From positions 2,108,001 to 2,172,000 of the forward strand of contig OY970387.1 in assembly GCA_963719485.1 (NCBI GenBank): a DNA stretch of 64,000 bases. Reading direction: 5' to 3'. A model generated the notes under the pieces. It did not search any database and had not been told where the DNA came from. It saw only the letters and a list, made by a program, of their open reading frames with translations. The translations under genes and the position numbers were made by a program. Positions 8,075-16,932 of this stretch are shown piece by piece (position 1 is the first letter of the stretch; each line of letters starts with the position of its first letter). The stretch is from Bog-473 sp963719485. GTDB taxonomy: Bacteria; Actinomycetota; Acidimicrobiia; Acidimicrobiales; RAAP-2.

Positions 8075-9252
8075 TCAGCTGTCGACGCCGGCGGGGAGCT
8101 TGGCCGGGTCCCAGCCGAGCAGCGCCACGGCCTGGCGGAAGGCGAACCGGTCGGTCATGCCCGCCACGTAGGTGACGCCGGCCCGCACCGCCTCCTCGCT
8201 CCCGGCGATCACGTCGGCGGGCTCCCGGGGGCAGACGTGTGCTCGGCGACCAGGTGGGGCCGGTCGGCGAAGTGCTCGACCAGCGCGCGCAGCACGCTGA
8301 CCACCGCTTCACCCTGCCGCAGCGAGGCGTCGCGCAGGTAGATGCGTTCGTAGTTGCAGGTCCGGAAGGCGGCCAGGGCCTCGGCCGCCTCCTCCTCCAT
8401 GCCGACCTGGCCCGTGCGCAGGGAAGCCGAGACCACGCCCGCGATGAAGGCACCCAGCTGCGCGCTGCGGCGTTCCCCGCACAGGGCGCGGATCGCCAGT
8501 GGCAGCTGGTGCGACGCCACGATGCCGGACAGGACGGCGTCCTCCCAGTCGTGGCAGACGTACGCGATGCGGTCGGCCCAGCTGACGACCTCGCCCTCGG
8601 GGGTGGCGGGGGCCGGCCGCGACCAGCTGTGGTTGGCGATGCCGTCCACGGTCTCGGCGCACAGGTTGAGGGGCGCGAGCGAGACCAGCGCCCCCCAGGG
8701 GGCGTGGTCGAACCCTCCGGGCACGTAGGGGTCGAGCGCATCCTCGCTGGCGTGCCCGCCGGGCCCGTGCCCGCAGTCGTGCCCGAGGGCGATGGCCTCC
8801 GTGAGGGCCACGTTCAGGCGGCAGGCCCGCGCAATGGCGGTGGCGACCTGCGCCACCTCGAGCGCGTGGGTCAGGCGCGTGCGCTGGTGATCCTGGGGGA
8901 ACACGAAGACCTGGGTCTTGCCGGCCAGGCGGCGGAACGAGGTGGCGTGCAGGATGCGGTCGCGATCACGTTCGAAGCTCGTCCGCCAGGGATCGGGTTG
9001 CTCGGGCTCGGCCCGGTCGCCGGCGTCCGACGAGCGGGTGGCGCCGGGCGCCAGCAGCGAGTCCTCGAGCTCCCGGCGTTCCGCCCGCCCCCTCGGCACG
9101 TCGCCCTCGGCCGGTCGCGCCGGTTGGGCCCGGTCAGACGGGACCGGGAAGACGCGGGCGTGCGAGTCGGCGTGGGCCAGGCGCACCGGCCCCGAGTAGC
9201 CGGCCATCGTCGCTGCCCAGCGGGCACTGCGCTCGGTCTCCCCGGTCATCAT
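8075..9252 (-). CDS. dGTPase-like HD-domain triphosphohydrolase (apparent frameshift near the end)
   Basis: About 392 residues. The family signatures are FERDRDRILHATSFRRLAGK, the metal-binding His in RTRLTHALEVAQ, and HDCGHGPGGHASE. It cleaves dNTPs to nucleoside plus triphosphate. The reading frame breaks in the G run at 8226-8231: upstream it reads LVAEH, and one base more would let it continue as REPADVIAGSEEAVRAGVTYVAGMTDRFAF to the TGA at 8075, a normal family C-terminus. I therefore call one gene with a single-base indel. Two adjacent ATGs (9252 and 9249) are candidate starts; an unusually long charged stretch separates the start from the core. Confidence 0.85.
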
Positions 9253-9331
9253 GTCCAGCAGTCTGCCGCGTCGCTGTAACGTCCAGGTGGCCTCGGAACC
9301 GTCTGCGAGGTCGTGAGGAGAGTGAGACCAC

Positions 9332-9568
9332 GTGGACGTGCGCATCGGCATCACCCACACCCCCAAGGAACTCGAAGTGGAGATGCCCGACGATGCCGAT
9401 CGCGACAAGGTGGTCGCCGACATCGAGAAGCTGCTCAAGACCGGCGACGGGGTCCTCTGGCTGACCGACCGCAAGGGCCGCCGGGTGGGTATTCCGGTGG
9501 TCAAGGTCGCCTACGTCGAGGTGGGCGCGCCCTCGAGCGATCGCCGCGTCGGGTTCGGCGCCCCCTGA
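9332..9568 (+). CDS. DUF3107 family protein
   Basis: 78 residues from GTG 9332. MDVRIGITHTPKELEVEMP and GVLWLTDRKGRRVGIPVVKVAYVEVG match DUF3107, a small actinobacterial family of unknown function. It starts about 80 bp after the start codon of the divergent dGTPase and precedes the ArsA-like genes by 34 bp, so it probably leads their operon. No catalytic residues are evident; it reads as a compact beta-rich protein. Confidence 0.85.
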   Translation: MDVRIGITHTPKELEVEMPDDADRDKVVADIEKLLKTGDGVLWLTDRKGRRVGIPVVKVAYVEVGAPSSDRRVGFGAP

Positions 9569-9602
9569 GAACGGGAGTGGCGGCGGGACGGGCACGGGCG
9601 CG

Positions 9603-10560
9603 GTGAGCGCGGCTCCGGGCCTGTTGGACCTGCGCCTGGTGTTCGTCACCGGCAAGGGCGGGGTGGGCAAGACGACGGTCGCGGCGGGCCTGGCCCAGCT
9701 GGCCGCCGAGCACGGCAAGCGTGTCCTGGTGTGCGAGATCGACGCCAAGGGCGACGTGACGGCGCTCTTCGAGGCACCGCCCCACCGACTTCACGCCGCG
9801 GGAGATCGCCCCCGGCGTCTGGTCCATGTCGATGGACACCGAGGCGTCGCTGCGCGAGTACCTCAAGCTCCAATTGCGCATCCCGGTGGTCGGGCGGATC
9901 GGGCCGTTGGCCAAGGCGTTCGACTTCGTGGCCACGGCGGCTCCGGGGGTGCGGGAGATCCTCACCGTGGGCAAGCTCTGCTGGGAGGTCCGCGAGTCCC
10001 ACTACGACCTCGTGGTGGTGGACGCTCCCGCCAGCGGCCACATCATCGGCCAGCTCGCCGCACCCCAGGCCATCAACGACCTGGTCAAGGTCGGGCTGAT
10101 CCGCAGCCAGACCGACTGGATGCTCGACATCCTCTCCGACCCGCGCCAGACGGGTCTGGTCGCGGTGTGCACGCCCGAGGAGATGCCCGTCAGCGAAACG
10201 CTCGAGCTGGAGAAGCGGGTGCGCGAGGAGACCACGGTGCGCATGTCGGCCGTGGTGGTCAACCGGGTGCTCCCCGAGCTGTTCGGCCAGCGCGAAGAGG
10301 AGATCTTCGAGCAGCTGCGCACCCCGGACGCCGAGCGCACCTTGTCCGAGCGGGCCGGCGGCCCGGTGGCCCCGGTGCTCGAGGCGGCCCGCCTCGCCGT
10401 CACCATGCGTCGCACGCGCTCGGTCCACCTGCAGCGGCTCCAGGCCGAGCTGCCCGACGACCTGCCGGTCCTGCTGTTGCCCTACCTGTTCGCACGCAGC
10501 TTCGGGGCCCGGACCACGCGCCAGGTGGCCCACGCGCTCGGCGAGGAGCTCGGTCTGTGA
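9603..10560 (+). CDS. ArsA/Get3-family ATPase, first of pair (apparent frameshift)
   Basis: About 318 residues after repair. GTG 9603 gives a deviant Walker A GKGGVGKTTVA near residue 20 and VCEIDAKGDVTALFEAPP. An extra C in the run at 9780-9783 breaks the frame, which resumes as TDFTPREIAPGVWSMSMDTEASL. Switch II-like VVVDAPASGHIIG follows. ArsA/Get3 ATPases are dimeric nucleotide switches for anion export or membrane-protein targeting. The tandem paralogue pair resembles Rv3679-Rv3680 of M. tuberculosis, known as a heterocomplex. It overlaps the second gene by 4 bp (GTGA). No ArsB lies next to it, so an arsenite role is unlikely. Confidence 0.85.
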
Positions 10561-11720
10561 CCGCGGCCGGCGTCCCGGCGGCCAAAACGGTCGGCCAGCT
10601 CCTCGCAGCCAAGGACATCGTCATCGCCTGCGGGCCGGGCGGCGTCGGCAAGACCACCACGGCCGCCGCGCTGGCCGCCACGGCGGTGGTCGAACAGGGC
10701 GGCCGGGTGCTCGTGCTCACGGTCGACCCGGCCCGCCGCCTGGCCGACGCGCTGGGGTTGAAGGGGATCGGGAACGACGAGGTCCGCATTCCCGACGAGG
10801 TCTTCACCCGCTCGGCGGCCCGCCCGAGGGGAGAGCTGTGGGCGGCGATGCTCGACATGAAGCAGAGCTGGGACGATCTCATCCGCGCGCCACGCGCCCG
10901 ACGAGGCCACGCGGGAGCAGATCCTGGCCAACCCGCTGTACCAGAACATCTCGGGCCGCTTCGTCCAGATCGCACGACTACATCGCCATGGAGCGGCTCT
11001 ACGAGATCCACACCGAGGGCAAGTACGACCTCATCGTGGTGGATACGCCGCCGACCCGCAACGCGCTCGACTTCCTCGACGCCCCGCAGCGCATGGCGGA
11101 CTTCTTCTCGTCGCGGCTGTTGCGCTGGCTGATCGTGCCGTACCGGTCCCGGCTGCGTGAACTTCGCGTCGAAGCCCTTCTATCAGGTCGCCGACCGGAT
11201 CCTCGGCACGCAGTTCCTGGCGGACATCTCGGAGTTCTTCATCCTCTTCCAGTCGATGTACGCCGGCTTCGTCGAGCGGGCCGAGGCGGTGACGCGCCTG
11301 CTCTCGGACCGGCGCACCACCTTCATGGTGGTGTCGACGCTCGAGGCCACACCGGTGCGGGAGGCGGAGTTCTTCTCGGCCGAGCTGACGGCGCGCAAGC
11401 TGCATCTCGGCGCGATCGTGCTCAACAAGGTGCTGCCCGACTACCTGCGCGACCCGGGGGCCGACAAGCTGGCCATGTCGATGCAGGGCCGCGCCACCGA
11501 GTTGGCCGACGGGCTCACCGACGACCCGGTCGTGGCGGGCCGGGTCGTCGAGGAGGTCGCCGAGAGCTTCCTCAACTTCGGCGTGGTGGCGCGGCGCGAG
11601 GCCGAGCAGCAGGCCGAGCTCAAGGGTGCTCCGGATGTGCTCGTGACGGTGCCGTTCTACGACGCCGACATCTACGACCTGGGCGGGCTGCTGCAGCTGG
11701 GCGCGCAGGTCTGGGGATAG
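10557..11720 (+). CDS. ArsA/Get3-family ATPase, second of pair (three apparent frameshifts)
   Basis: About 386 residues after repair. It begins with GTG 10557, then ACGPGGVGKTTTAAALA as P-loop and LTVDPARRLADALGL. Three extra bases break the frame: near 10887 (before RHAPDEATREQIL), at 10969 (before SHDYIAMERLYEI) and at 11156 (before VNFASKPFYQVAD). Together they restore the original frame. VVDTPPTRNALDFLDAP is the switch II motif. The conserved sequence on both sides of each break argues for sequencing error rather than decay. It pairs with the preceding gene as the Rv3680-like partner. Confidence 0.85.
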
Positions 11721-11750
11721 CGGGGCCGGACGGCGCCTACCATCGGTGGC

Positions 11751-12398
11751 ATGGTCCAACTGATCAATCCCGAGGTCCAGGAGTACGCGGACGCCCACAC
11801 GACGGCGCCGCCCGGCCACCTCACGTCGGTGGACGCCTCCACCAGGGAGGACTTCGCCGCCTGGGGGATGATGGTGGGGCGCCAGGAGGGCCGGTTCCTC
11901 GAGCTGCTGGTGTTCGCCACCCAGGCGACCAGCGTCCTCGAGATCGGCACCTTCACCGGCTACTCGGCCATCGCCATGGCGGCCGGCCTCGGGAAGGACG
12001 GCTCCATCATCTCGCTCGAGGTGGACCCGCACCACGCCAAGGTGGCGCGGGGCAACATCGCCGCCGCCGGGCTCGAGAGCCACGTCAGCGTGATCGAGGG
12101 GCCGGCCCTGCGCTCCCTCGACGAGCTGCAGGGACCGTTCGACCTCGTGTTCATCGATGCCGACAAGGTCACCTACGACGCGTACTTCGAAGCGGTGCTC
12201 CCCAAGCTGGCCCGGCACGGCCTCATCGTCGTCGACAACACGCTGCAGTCCGGCGGCGTCCTGGCCTCGGAGAAGGACCCGCACGAGGGGGCCCGGGCGC
12301 TACGCGCCTTCAACGACAAGCTGGTCAACGACCCCCGGGTCGTCTGCGTGCTCACGACCATCAGGGACGGCGTGACCCTGATCCGCCGGGCCGCCTGA
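11751..12398 (+). CDS. Class I SAM-dependent O-methyltransferase (catechol-OMT type)
   Basis: 215 residues. Motif I is VLEIGTFTGYSAIAMA, SAM-ribose binding is around ISLEVDPHHAKVARGN, and the metal-binding stretch is VFIDADKVTYDAYF with IVVDNTLQSGGV. This is the cation-dependent O-methyltransferase family that methylates catechol-like hydroxyls, including caffeoyl-CoA and small phenolics. It lacks membrane segments, so it is cytoplasmic. It begins 30 bp after the ArsA-like gene and is followed at 20 bp by a PHP hydrolase, consistent with one transcript. Substrate unknown. Confidence 0.92.
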   Translation: MVQLINPEVQEYADAHTTAPPGHLTSVDASTREDFAAWGMMVGRQEGRFLELLVFATQATSVLEIGTFTGYSAIAMAAGLGKDGSIISLEVDPHHAKVARGNIAAAGLESHVSVIEGPALRSLDELQGPFDLVFIDADKVTYDAYFEAVLPKLARHGLIVVDNTLQSGGVLASEKDPHEGARALRAFNDKLVNDPRVVCVLTTIRDGVTLIRRAA

Positions 12399-12417
12399 CC
12401 GGGCCGGAAAGGCCGCC

Positions 12418-13296
12418 GTGCTCGACTACCACCTCCACCTCTGGCCGCACTCGGAGCACGAGACGCCGCTGCGGCTGGAGCAGCTGGCCGAGTACTGCGC
12501 GCGGGCCCAGGAGGCGGGCGTGACCGAGCTGGCGGTGACCGAGCACCTCTTCCGCTTCCGCCAGGCCGAGGCGCTGGTCGGCGGCTTCTGGGACGACGAG
12601 CGGGTGCCGCCGGCGCTGGCCGAGAACATGGCCGAGTACTGGAAGTTCCACGCCACCTCGGACCTCGAGGCCTACGTGGAGTGCGCCCTGGCGGCCAAGG
12701 AGGCCGGCCTGCCGGTCGTCATGGGGCTGGAGGTCGACTACTACGAGGGCCGCATGGACGCGGTGGCCGACCTCCTCGCCGGCTACCCCTTCGACGTCCT
12801 GCTGGGCTCCGTGCACTGGGTTGGCGGCTGGCGTTTCGACGACGTCGACGACCCCTTGTCCATGGCCGAGTGGTCGGTGCGCCGGGTCGACGACTGCTGG
12901 GAGGCCTACACCCGCGCGCTGGAGGAGCTGGCGGCGTCGGGCGCCTGCGACGTGCTGGCCCACCCGGACCTGATCAAGGCCGCGGGCCACCTGCCGGATG
13001 TGCCGGACGAGTGGTGGGACCGCATCGCCGAGGCGGCCGCGGCGTCGGGCATGGCGGCCGAGGTCAGCTCGGCCGGCTGGCGCAAGCCGGTGGGCGAGCA
13101 GTACCCCGCCCTGGGCCTGCTCGAGCGCTTCGTGGCCCGGGGGGTGCCGCTCACCACGGCCTCGGACGCGCACCGGCTCGAGCACGTGGCCGACCGGTCC
13201 GACGACCTGCGGGGCATCCTGGCCGCGGCGGGGGCGGACACGCTGCAGGGATACCGGGGGCGCGCCGCCTACCCCGTGGCGGTGTCGGGGATCTGA
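12418..13296 (+). CDS. PHP-domain phosphoesterase (histidinol-phosphatase-like)
   Basis: 292 residues from GTG 12418. The metal-binding PHP motifs are DYHLHLWPHSEH at the N-terminus, VTEHLF, GLEVDYYEG, GSVHWV, DVLAHPDLIK and TASDAHRLEHV, in family order. PHP enzymes hydrolyse phosphate esters with a two- or three-metal site; the HisK type makes histidinol. Nothing else in this window belongs to histidine synthesis, so the substrate is open. Its stop shares one base with the start of pdtaS (TGATG), so expression is probably coupled. Confidence 0.85.
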   Translation: MLDYHLHLWPHSEHETPLRLEQLAEYCARAQEAGVTELAVTEHLFRFRQAEALVGGFWDDERVPPALAENMAEYWKFHATSDLEAYVECALAAKEAGLPVVMGLEVDYYEGRMDAVADLLAGYPFDVLLGSVHWVGGWRFDDVDDPLSMAEWSVRRVDDCWEAYTRALEELAASGACDVLAHPDLIKAAGHLPDVPDEWWDRIAEAAAASGMAAEVSSAGWRKPVGEQYPALGLLERFVARGVPLTTASDAHRLEHVADRSDDLRGILAAAGADTLQGYRGRAAYPVAVSGI

Positions 13297-14861
13297 TGCC
13301 GACGCCCGCCGAGCTGGCCCTCAGCCACACCGATCTGAAGCCCGAGGAGCTCGAGCACCTGCAGCGGCTGCTCGGGAGCTGGAGCGTCCTGGCCGACCTG
13401 TCGTTCTCGGACCTGCTCCTCCTGGTGCCGGTGCACGCCGCCGCGAACGGCGACGCCGTCGCGGAGGCGGACCCCGACGACGAGGATCCCGAGCTGGTCG
13501 TGCTCGGCCAGATGCGCCCGAACAACCGGCCCACCCTGGTCGACCAGGACCTCGTGGGCCAGACGGTGAACGAGTCGCAGTGGTCCCTGGTGGCCCAGTG
13601 CCTGCATTCGGGCGAGATCGTGCGGGGCAGCATCCACCACCCGATTCTGGGCGAGCAGGTGCCGGTGGAGAACATCCCCGTCCGCTTCGACGGCCGCATC
13701 ATCGCGGCACTGCTGCGCGTCTCGCTGGCCCCGCTCAAGGGGCCGACGAGCATGTACGAGCGGACGTACCTCGACGTATTCGAGCGCCTCGCCGACATGG
13801 TGGCCCAGTCGGCCTTCCCGTTCCCCGACGAGGACGTCGGCACCGAGGAGGCCCCGCGGGTGGGAGACGGCGTCGTGGTCGTCGACGCCGACGGACGGGT
13901 GGAGTTCGCGTCGCCCAACGCCATGAACGCCTTCCACCGGATGGGGATCTACACCCAGCCCGAGGGGCGCCGCTTCGGGGATCTCGACGTGGAGGAGTCC
14001 GCCGTCGAGTGGGCGTTGGCCACCGGTCGGCCGGTCGTGGAGGAAGTCGAGCGCCGACCCGACGTCATCGTCCTCGTCCACTGCATCCCGCTGCTCTCGC
14101 ACGGGGTTGTCACCGGCGCGATGATCCTTCTGCGCGACGTCACCGACGTGCGGCGCCTCGACCGACTGCTGCTCTCGAAGGACGCCGCCATCCGCGAGGT
14201 GCACCATCGGGTCAAGAACAATTTGCAGACCATCTCGTCGCTGCTGAGCCTCCAGGCGCGCCGGGTGGGTGACCGGGCGGCACGGGTGGCGCTGCACGAG
14301 GCCGAGCGCCGGGTGCGCTCCATCGCGCTGGTCCACGAGATCCTGTCGCGTGACCCGAGCGACCAGGTGCCCTTCGCCGAGATCGTCAGTTCGCTGGTGC
14401 AGATGGCAGAGGACTCCGTGGTGTCGTCGCAGCCGATCGTGATCTCGGTGCACGGGGACCTCGGCGAGGTGGCGGCAGACGTCGCCACGCCGCTGGCGGT
14501 GACGGTGGCCGAGCTTTTGCAGAACGCGGTCGAGCACGCGTTCGACCCGGAGAACGCCGGGGGGCACGACGGTGCGGCCGGGTTGGAAGGGGCGGGGGGT
14601 GCCGCGGGCTATGCACCGGTGGGTCACGTCGACCTGAGGCTGTCCAACGAGGAGTCGGCGCTGCGCGTCGAGGTGCGCGACGACGGTCTCGGACTGCCCG
14701 AAGGGTTCGACATCGAGCGCACGACGAGCCTCGGCCTCTCGATCGTGCGCGACCTGGTCGTCAGTCAGCTGGAGGGGACGATCTCCATGGAGCCGCTGCC
14801 GGCGGCCGACGGCGGCGGTACCCGCGTGAAGATCTCGGTCCCGGTGCGCGCACCGCGGTGA
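13296..14861 (+). CDS. pdtaS: Sensor histidine kinase PdtaS-like (HWE/HisKA_2 type)
   Basis: 521 residues, no membrane helices. The N-terminal GAF-like domain (about 1-165) is typical of PdtaS, then a PAS domain (about 185-290, VVVVDADGRVEFASPNAMN). The HisKA_2 dimerisation box has the phospho-acceptor His in REVHHRVKNNLQTISSLLSL, and the ATPase has N-box AELLQNAVEHAF and G-box DDGLGLPEG. A Gly/Ala-rich insert (about 420-440) sits in the ATPase lid. PdtaS phosphorylates the ANTAR regulator PdtaR, which acts on RNA; no pdtaR lies in the window. The gene is convergent with whiB1, the arrangement of Rv3220c/Rv3219 in M. tuberculosis. Confidence 0.9.
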   Translation: MPTPAELALSHTDLKPEELEHLQRLLGSWSVLADLSFSDLLLLVPVHAAANGDAVAEADPDDEDPELVVLGQMRPNNRPTLVDQDLVGQTVNESQWSLVAQCLHSGEIVRGSIHHPILGEQVPVENIPVRFDGRIIAALLRVSLAPLKGPTSMYERTYLDVFERLADMVAQSAFPFPDEDVGTEEAPRVGDGVVVVDADGRVEFASPNAMNAFHRMGIYTQPEGRRFGDLDVEESAVEWALATGRPVVEEVERRPDVIVLVHCIPLLSHGVVTGAMILLRDVTDVRRLDRLLLSKDAAIREVHHRVKNNLQTISSLLSLQARRVGDRAARVALHEAERRVRSIALVHEILSRDPSDQVPFAEIVSSLVQMAEDSVVSSQPIVISVHGDLGEVAADVATPLAVTVAELLQNAVEHAFDPENAGGHDGAAGLEGAGGAAGYAPVGHVDLRLSNEESALRVEVRDDGLGLPEGFDIERTTSLGLSIVRDLVVSQLEGTISMEPLPAADGGGTRVKISVPVRAPR

Positions 14862-14889
14862 CGGGCGGCGCGCCCGTGCCGGGCGGCCC

Positions 14890-15189
14890 TCAGATCGCGA
14901 TGCGCTGCGAGCGCCGTGCGGCCAGCCACGCCTTGCGCAGCTTGCGGCGCTCCTCTTCGGACGTGCCGCCCCAGACGCCGGACTCCTGGTTGGTGGCCAA
15001 CGCGAAGTCGAGGCAGGGCTCGAGGGCGTCGCAGGCGTGGCAGACGCGCTTGGCCGCCTCGATCTGGTCGACAGCCGGTCCGGTCGTGCCAACAGGGAAG
15101 AAGAGGTCCGGTTCGGTATTGCGGCAGGCGGCGGAGCGCCGCCAGTCGTCCGCGTCCCAATCGACAGTCCGGTTCCACATGAGAGCCAT
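14890..15189 (-). CDS. whiB1: WhiB1-like Fe-S regulator
   Basis: 99 residues. Cysteines C22, C50, C53 and C59 ligate a [4Fe-4S] cluster, followed by the WhiB turn GVWGGTSEEERR and a basic tail (KLRKAWLAARRSQR) for DNA contact. FFPVGTTGPAVDQIEAAK closely resembles WhiB1 of mycobacteria (an essential NO-responsive regulator that binds the sigma factor SigA). ATG 15189 is chosen because GGTGGAGG lies about 9 nt upstream; a later ATG is three codons in. Convergent with pdtaS (28 bp gap). A CRP-consensus palindrome lies just upstream of the ribosome binding site. Confidence 0.93.
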   Translation of the reverse strand: MALMWNRTVDWDADDWRRSAACRNTEPDLFFPVGTTGPAVDQIEAAKRVCHACDALEPCLDFALATNQESGVWGGTSEEERRKLRKAWLAARRSQRIAI

Positions 15190-15211
15190 CGGAATGTGCC
15201 TCCACCAGCAT

Positions 15212-15227
15212 TGTGATCCTTTTCACA
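15212..15227. promoter_or_regulatory. CRP/FNR-type palindrome upstream of whiB1
   Basis: TGTGATCCTTTTCACA is TGTGA-N6-TCACA, both half-sites exact matches to the CRP consensus. It ends 23 bp upstream of the whiB1 start, just before its ribosome binding site, and lies about 147 bp upstream of the divergent glycerophosphodiesterase. M. tuberculosis whiB1 is a known target of the cAMP receptor protein Rv3676. A weak whiB1 promoter candidate on the minus strand (TTGCCT at 15301-15306, 17 bp, TACCCT at 15278-15283) would place the site in the leader, which would favour repression. Confidence 0.65.
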
Positions 15228-15373
15228 TGATCGGACCCAGACGGTGTCCGTCCGTGAAAAGCGGGTTAACGGGAGAAAGGGTAATGGTCCACCCGGTGTC
15301 AGGCAAGGTGTTTTTCGTGAAAGTTTCGGCGTCCCTCGCGGTGGAATCGTGACGAGCAGATGACACGGGCCCG

Positions 15374-16066
15374 GTGACCGCCGTCTTCGCCCATAGGGGT
15401 TGCACCGAGGGGTTCACGGAGAACACCATCGACGCGTTCGCCGAGGCGCGACGACTGGGGGCCGACGGGGTCTAGTTGGACGTGCGCCTGACTGCGGACG
15501 GCGCCCTGGCCGTGCACCACGACGCGGAGATCCCCGGGCTCGGCCCGGTCGCCGAGCTCGTCGTGGGCGACCTGCCCGCCTCCGTGCCGCTGCTGGCCGA
15601 CGTGCTGGCCGTGTGCGAAGGCATGGTGGTGAACGTCGAGATCAAGAACGCCCCCCAGGATCCGGGGTGGGATCCCGGGGAGGCCGTGGCGGCGTTGACC
15701 GCCGCCGCCGTCGAGGAGGCAGGTTGGACCAGACGCGTGATCGTCTCGTCGTTCCAGGTGGCGACGTTGCTCGCCGTCCAGGTCGCCGACGGCCGCCTGG
15801 CCCTCGGCGCGCTGTGGGGCTTCGCCACCGAGGTGGATCCGGCCCTGGCCGAGGCGGCGGCCTCCGGATTCGCCGCCGTGCACCCCTTCGTCGTGTCGGT
15901 GGACCGGGAGCTGGTCGAGAAGGCGCATGCAATGGGTCTTGCGGTGAACGTGTGGACGGTCAACGCCCCCGACGACCTGCGCGCCATGGTGGACGCGGGC
16001 GTCGACACGGTGATCACCGACGGGCTGGTCGACGCCCTGGCCGCGGCGGGCGAGGGATCCGGCTGA
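15374..16066 (+). CDS. Glycerophosphodiester phosphodiesterase with in-frame TAG at codon 34
   Basis: 230 codons from GTG 15374. AVFAHRGCTEGFTENTIDAFAEA is the HRG...ENT entry of GDPD enzymes, and LDVRLTADGALAVHHDAEI continues the family pattern. The codon between GADGV and LDV is TAG (15473-15475) where the family has Glu, a metal ligand; GAG to TAG is one substitution. The rest (NVEIKN, VIVSSFQ, NVWTVNAPDDLRAMVDAGVDTVITD) is well preserved. It would release glycerol phosphate from phosphodiesters. Either a base error or a fresh nonsense mutation; a TTG right after the stop could start a non-functional remainder. Confidence 0.8.
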
Positions 16067-16154
16067 ACGACCCCCAATGCGGGGCGGCCCGGAAAAGGGC
16101 CTGTCACCCAGCCGAATGGCGGGGAACGGCCCGGGTCCACAAAGATGGCCCGCC

Positions 16155-16931
16155 ATGAACGTCGTCGTATGCGTCAAGCAGATCCCCGATCCGGCCGTCC
16201 CCGGCACGCTCAATCCCGGCACCAACACCCTCGACCGGTCCGGCAAGCTCATCATGGACGACTCGGACAATTACGGGGTCGAGATGGCCCTCCAGCTCGC
16301 CTCGGGCGAGGGTGACGAGGTCACGCTCGTCTCCATGGCCCCCGGCGGTGAGACCTCGGGCCTGCGCACCGGCCTGGCCATGGGTGCGGCCAAGGCCATC
16401 CTCATCAGCGACGACGCGCTGGCGGGCAGCGACGCCCTCGGCACGGCCCGGGTGCTGGCGGCCGCCATCGCGCGGGCCAACCCCGACCTGGTCGTGATGG
16501 CGACCGAGTCCACCGACGGCTACACCGGCACGCTGCCCGTCCAGGTGGCCGAGCTCATGGGGCTGCCGTCGGTCACCTTCGCCAAGGCGATCGCCGTCGA
16601 CGGCGGCTCGGTCAAGGTCGAGCGCCAGACGGAGGCGGGCTACGACGAGATCGTGTGCCCCCTGCCGGCGCTGGTGACGGTCACCGCCGGCGTCGTCGAG
16701 CCGCGGTACCCCTCCTTCAAGGGGATCATGGCGGCCAAGTCCAAGCCCGTCGACAACCTGACGGTGGCCGACCTCGGGATCGACCCGTCGCTGGTCGGCG
16801 CCGCCGGCGCCGGGCAGGAGATCACGGACGTGTCCGACGCCGAGGCGCGCGGGGCGGGAGAGATCGTGGTGGACGAGGGCGACGGCGCGCAGCGCGTCGT
16901 GGCCTTCCTCGAGCAGTTGAAGGTGGTCTGA
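16155..16931 (+). CDS. etfB: Electron transfer flavoprotein beta subunit
   Basis: 258 residues from ATG 16155. NVVVCVKQIPDPAVPGTLNP is the standard start, VEMALQLASGEGDEVTLVSMAP lies in the Rossmann-like fold, and the family signature segment VEPRYPSFKGIMAAKSKP is intact. EtfB binds AMP and, with EtfA/FAD, carries electrons from acyl-CoA dehydrogenases to the quinone pool. etfA follows with a 1-bp gap. No acyl-CoA dehydrogenase is adjacent; the crotonase at 7.2 kb and the thioesterases elsewhere fit a general fatty-acid-oxidation lifestyle. Confidence 0.96.
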   Translation: MNVVVCVKQIPDPAVPGTLNPGTNTLDRSGKLIMDDSDNYGVEMALQLASGEGDEVTLVSMAPGGETSGLRTGLAMGAAKAILISDDALAGSDALGTARVLAAAIARANPDLVVMATESTDGYTGTLPVQVAELMGLPSVTFAKAIAVDGGSVKVERQTEAGYDEIVCPLPALVTVTAGVVEPRYPSFKGIMAAKSKPVDNLTVADLGIDPSLVGAAGAGQEITDVSDAEARGAGEIVVDEGDGAQRVVAFLEQLKVV

Positions 16932-16932
16932 G

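Noticed and set aside
9603..11720. Arsenite-export operon from the two ArsA-type ATPases
   Set aside because: No arsB, arsD or arsR adjoins them, and the tandem pair matches the Rv3679/Rv3680 type better. The permease at 45.5 kb is unlinked.
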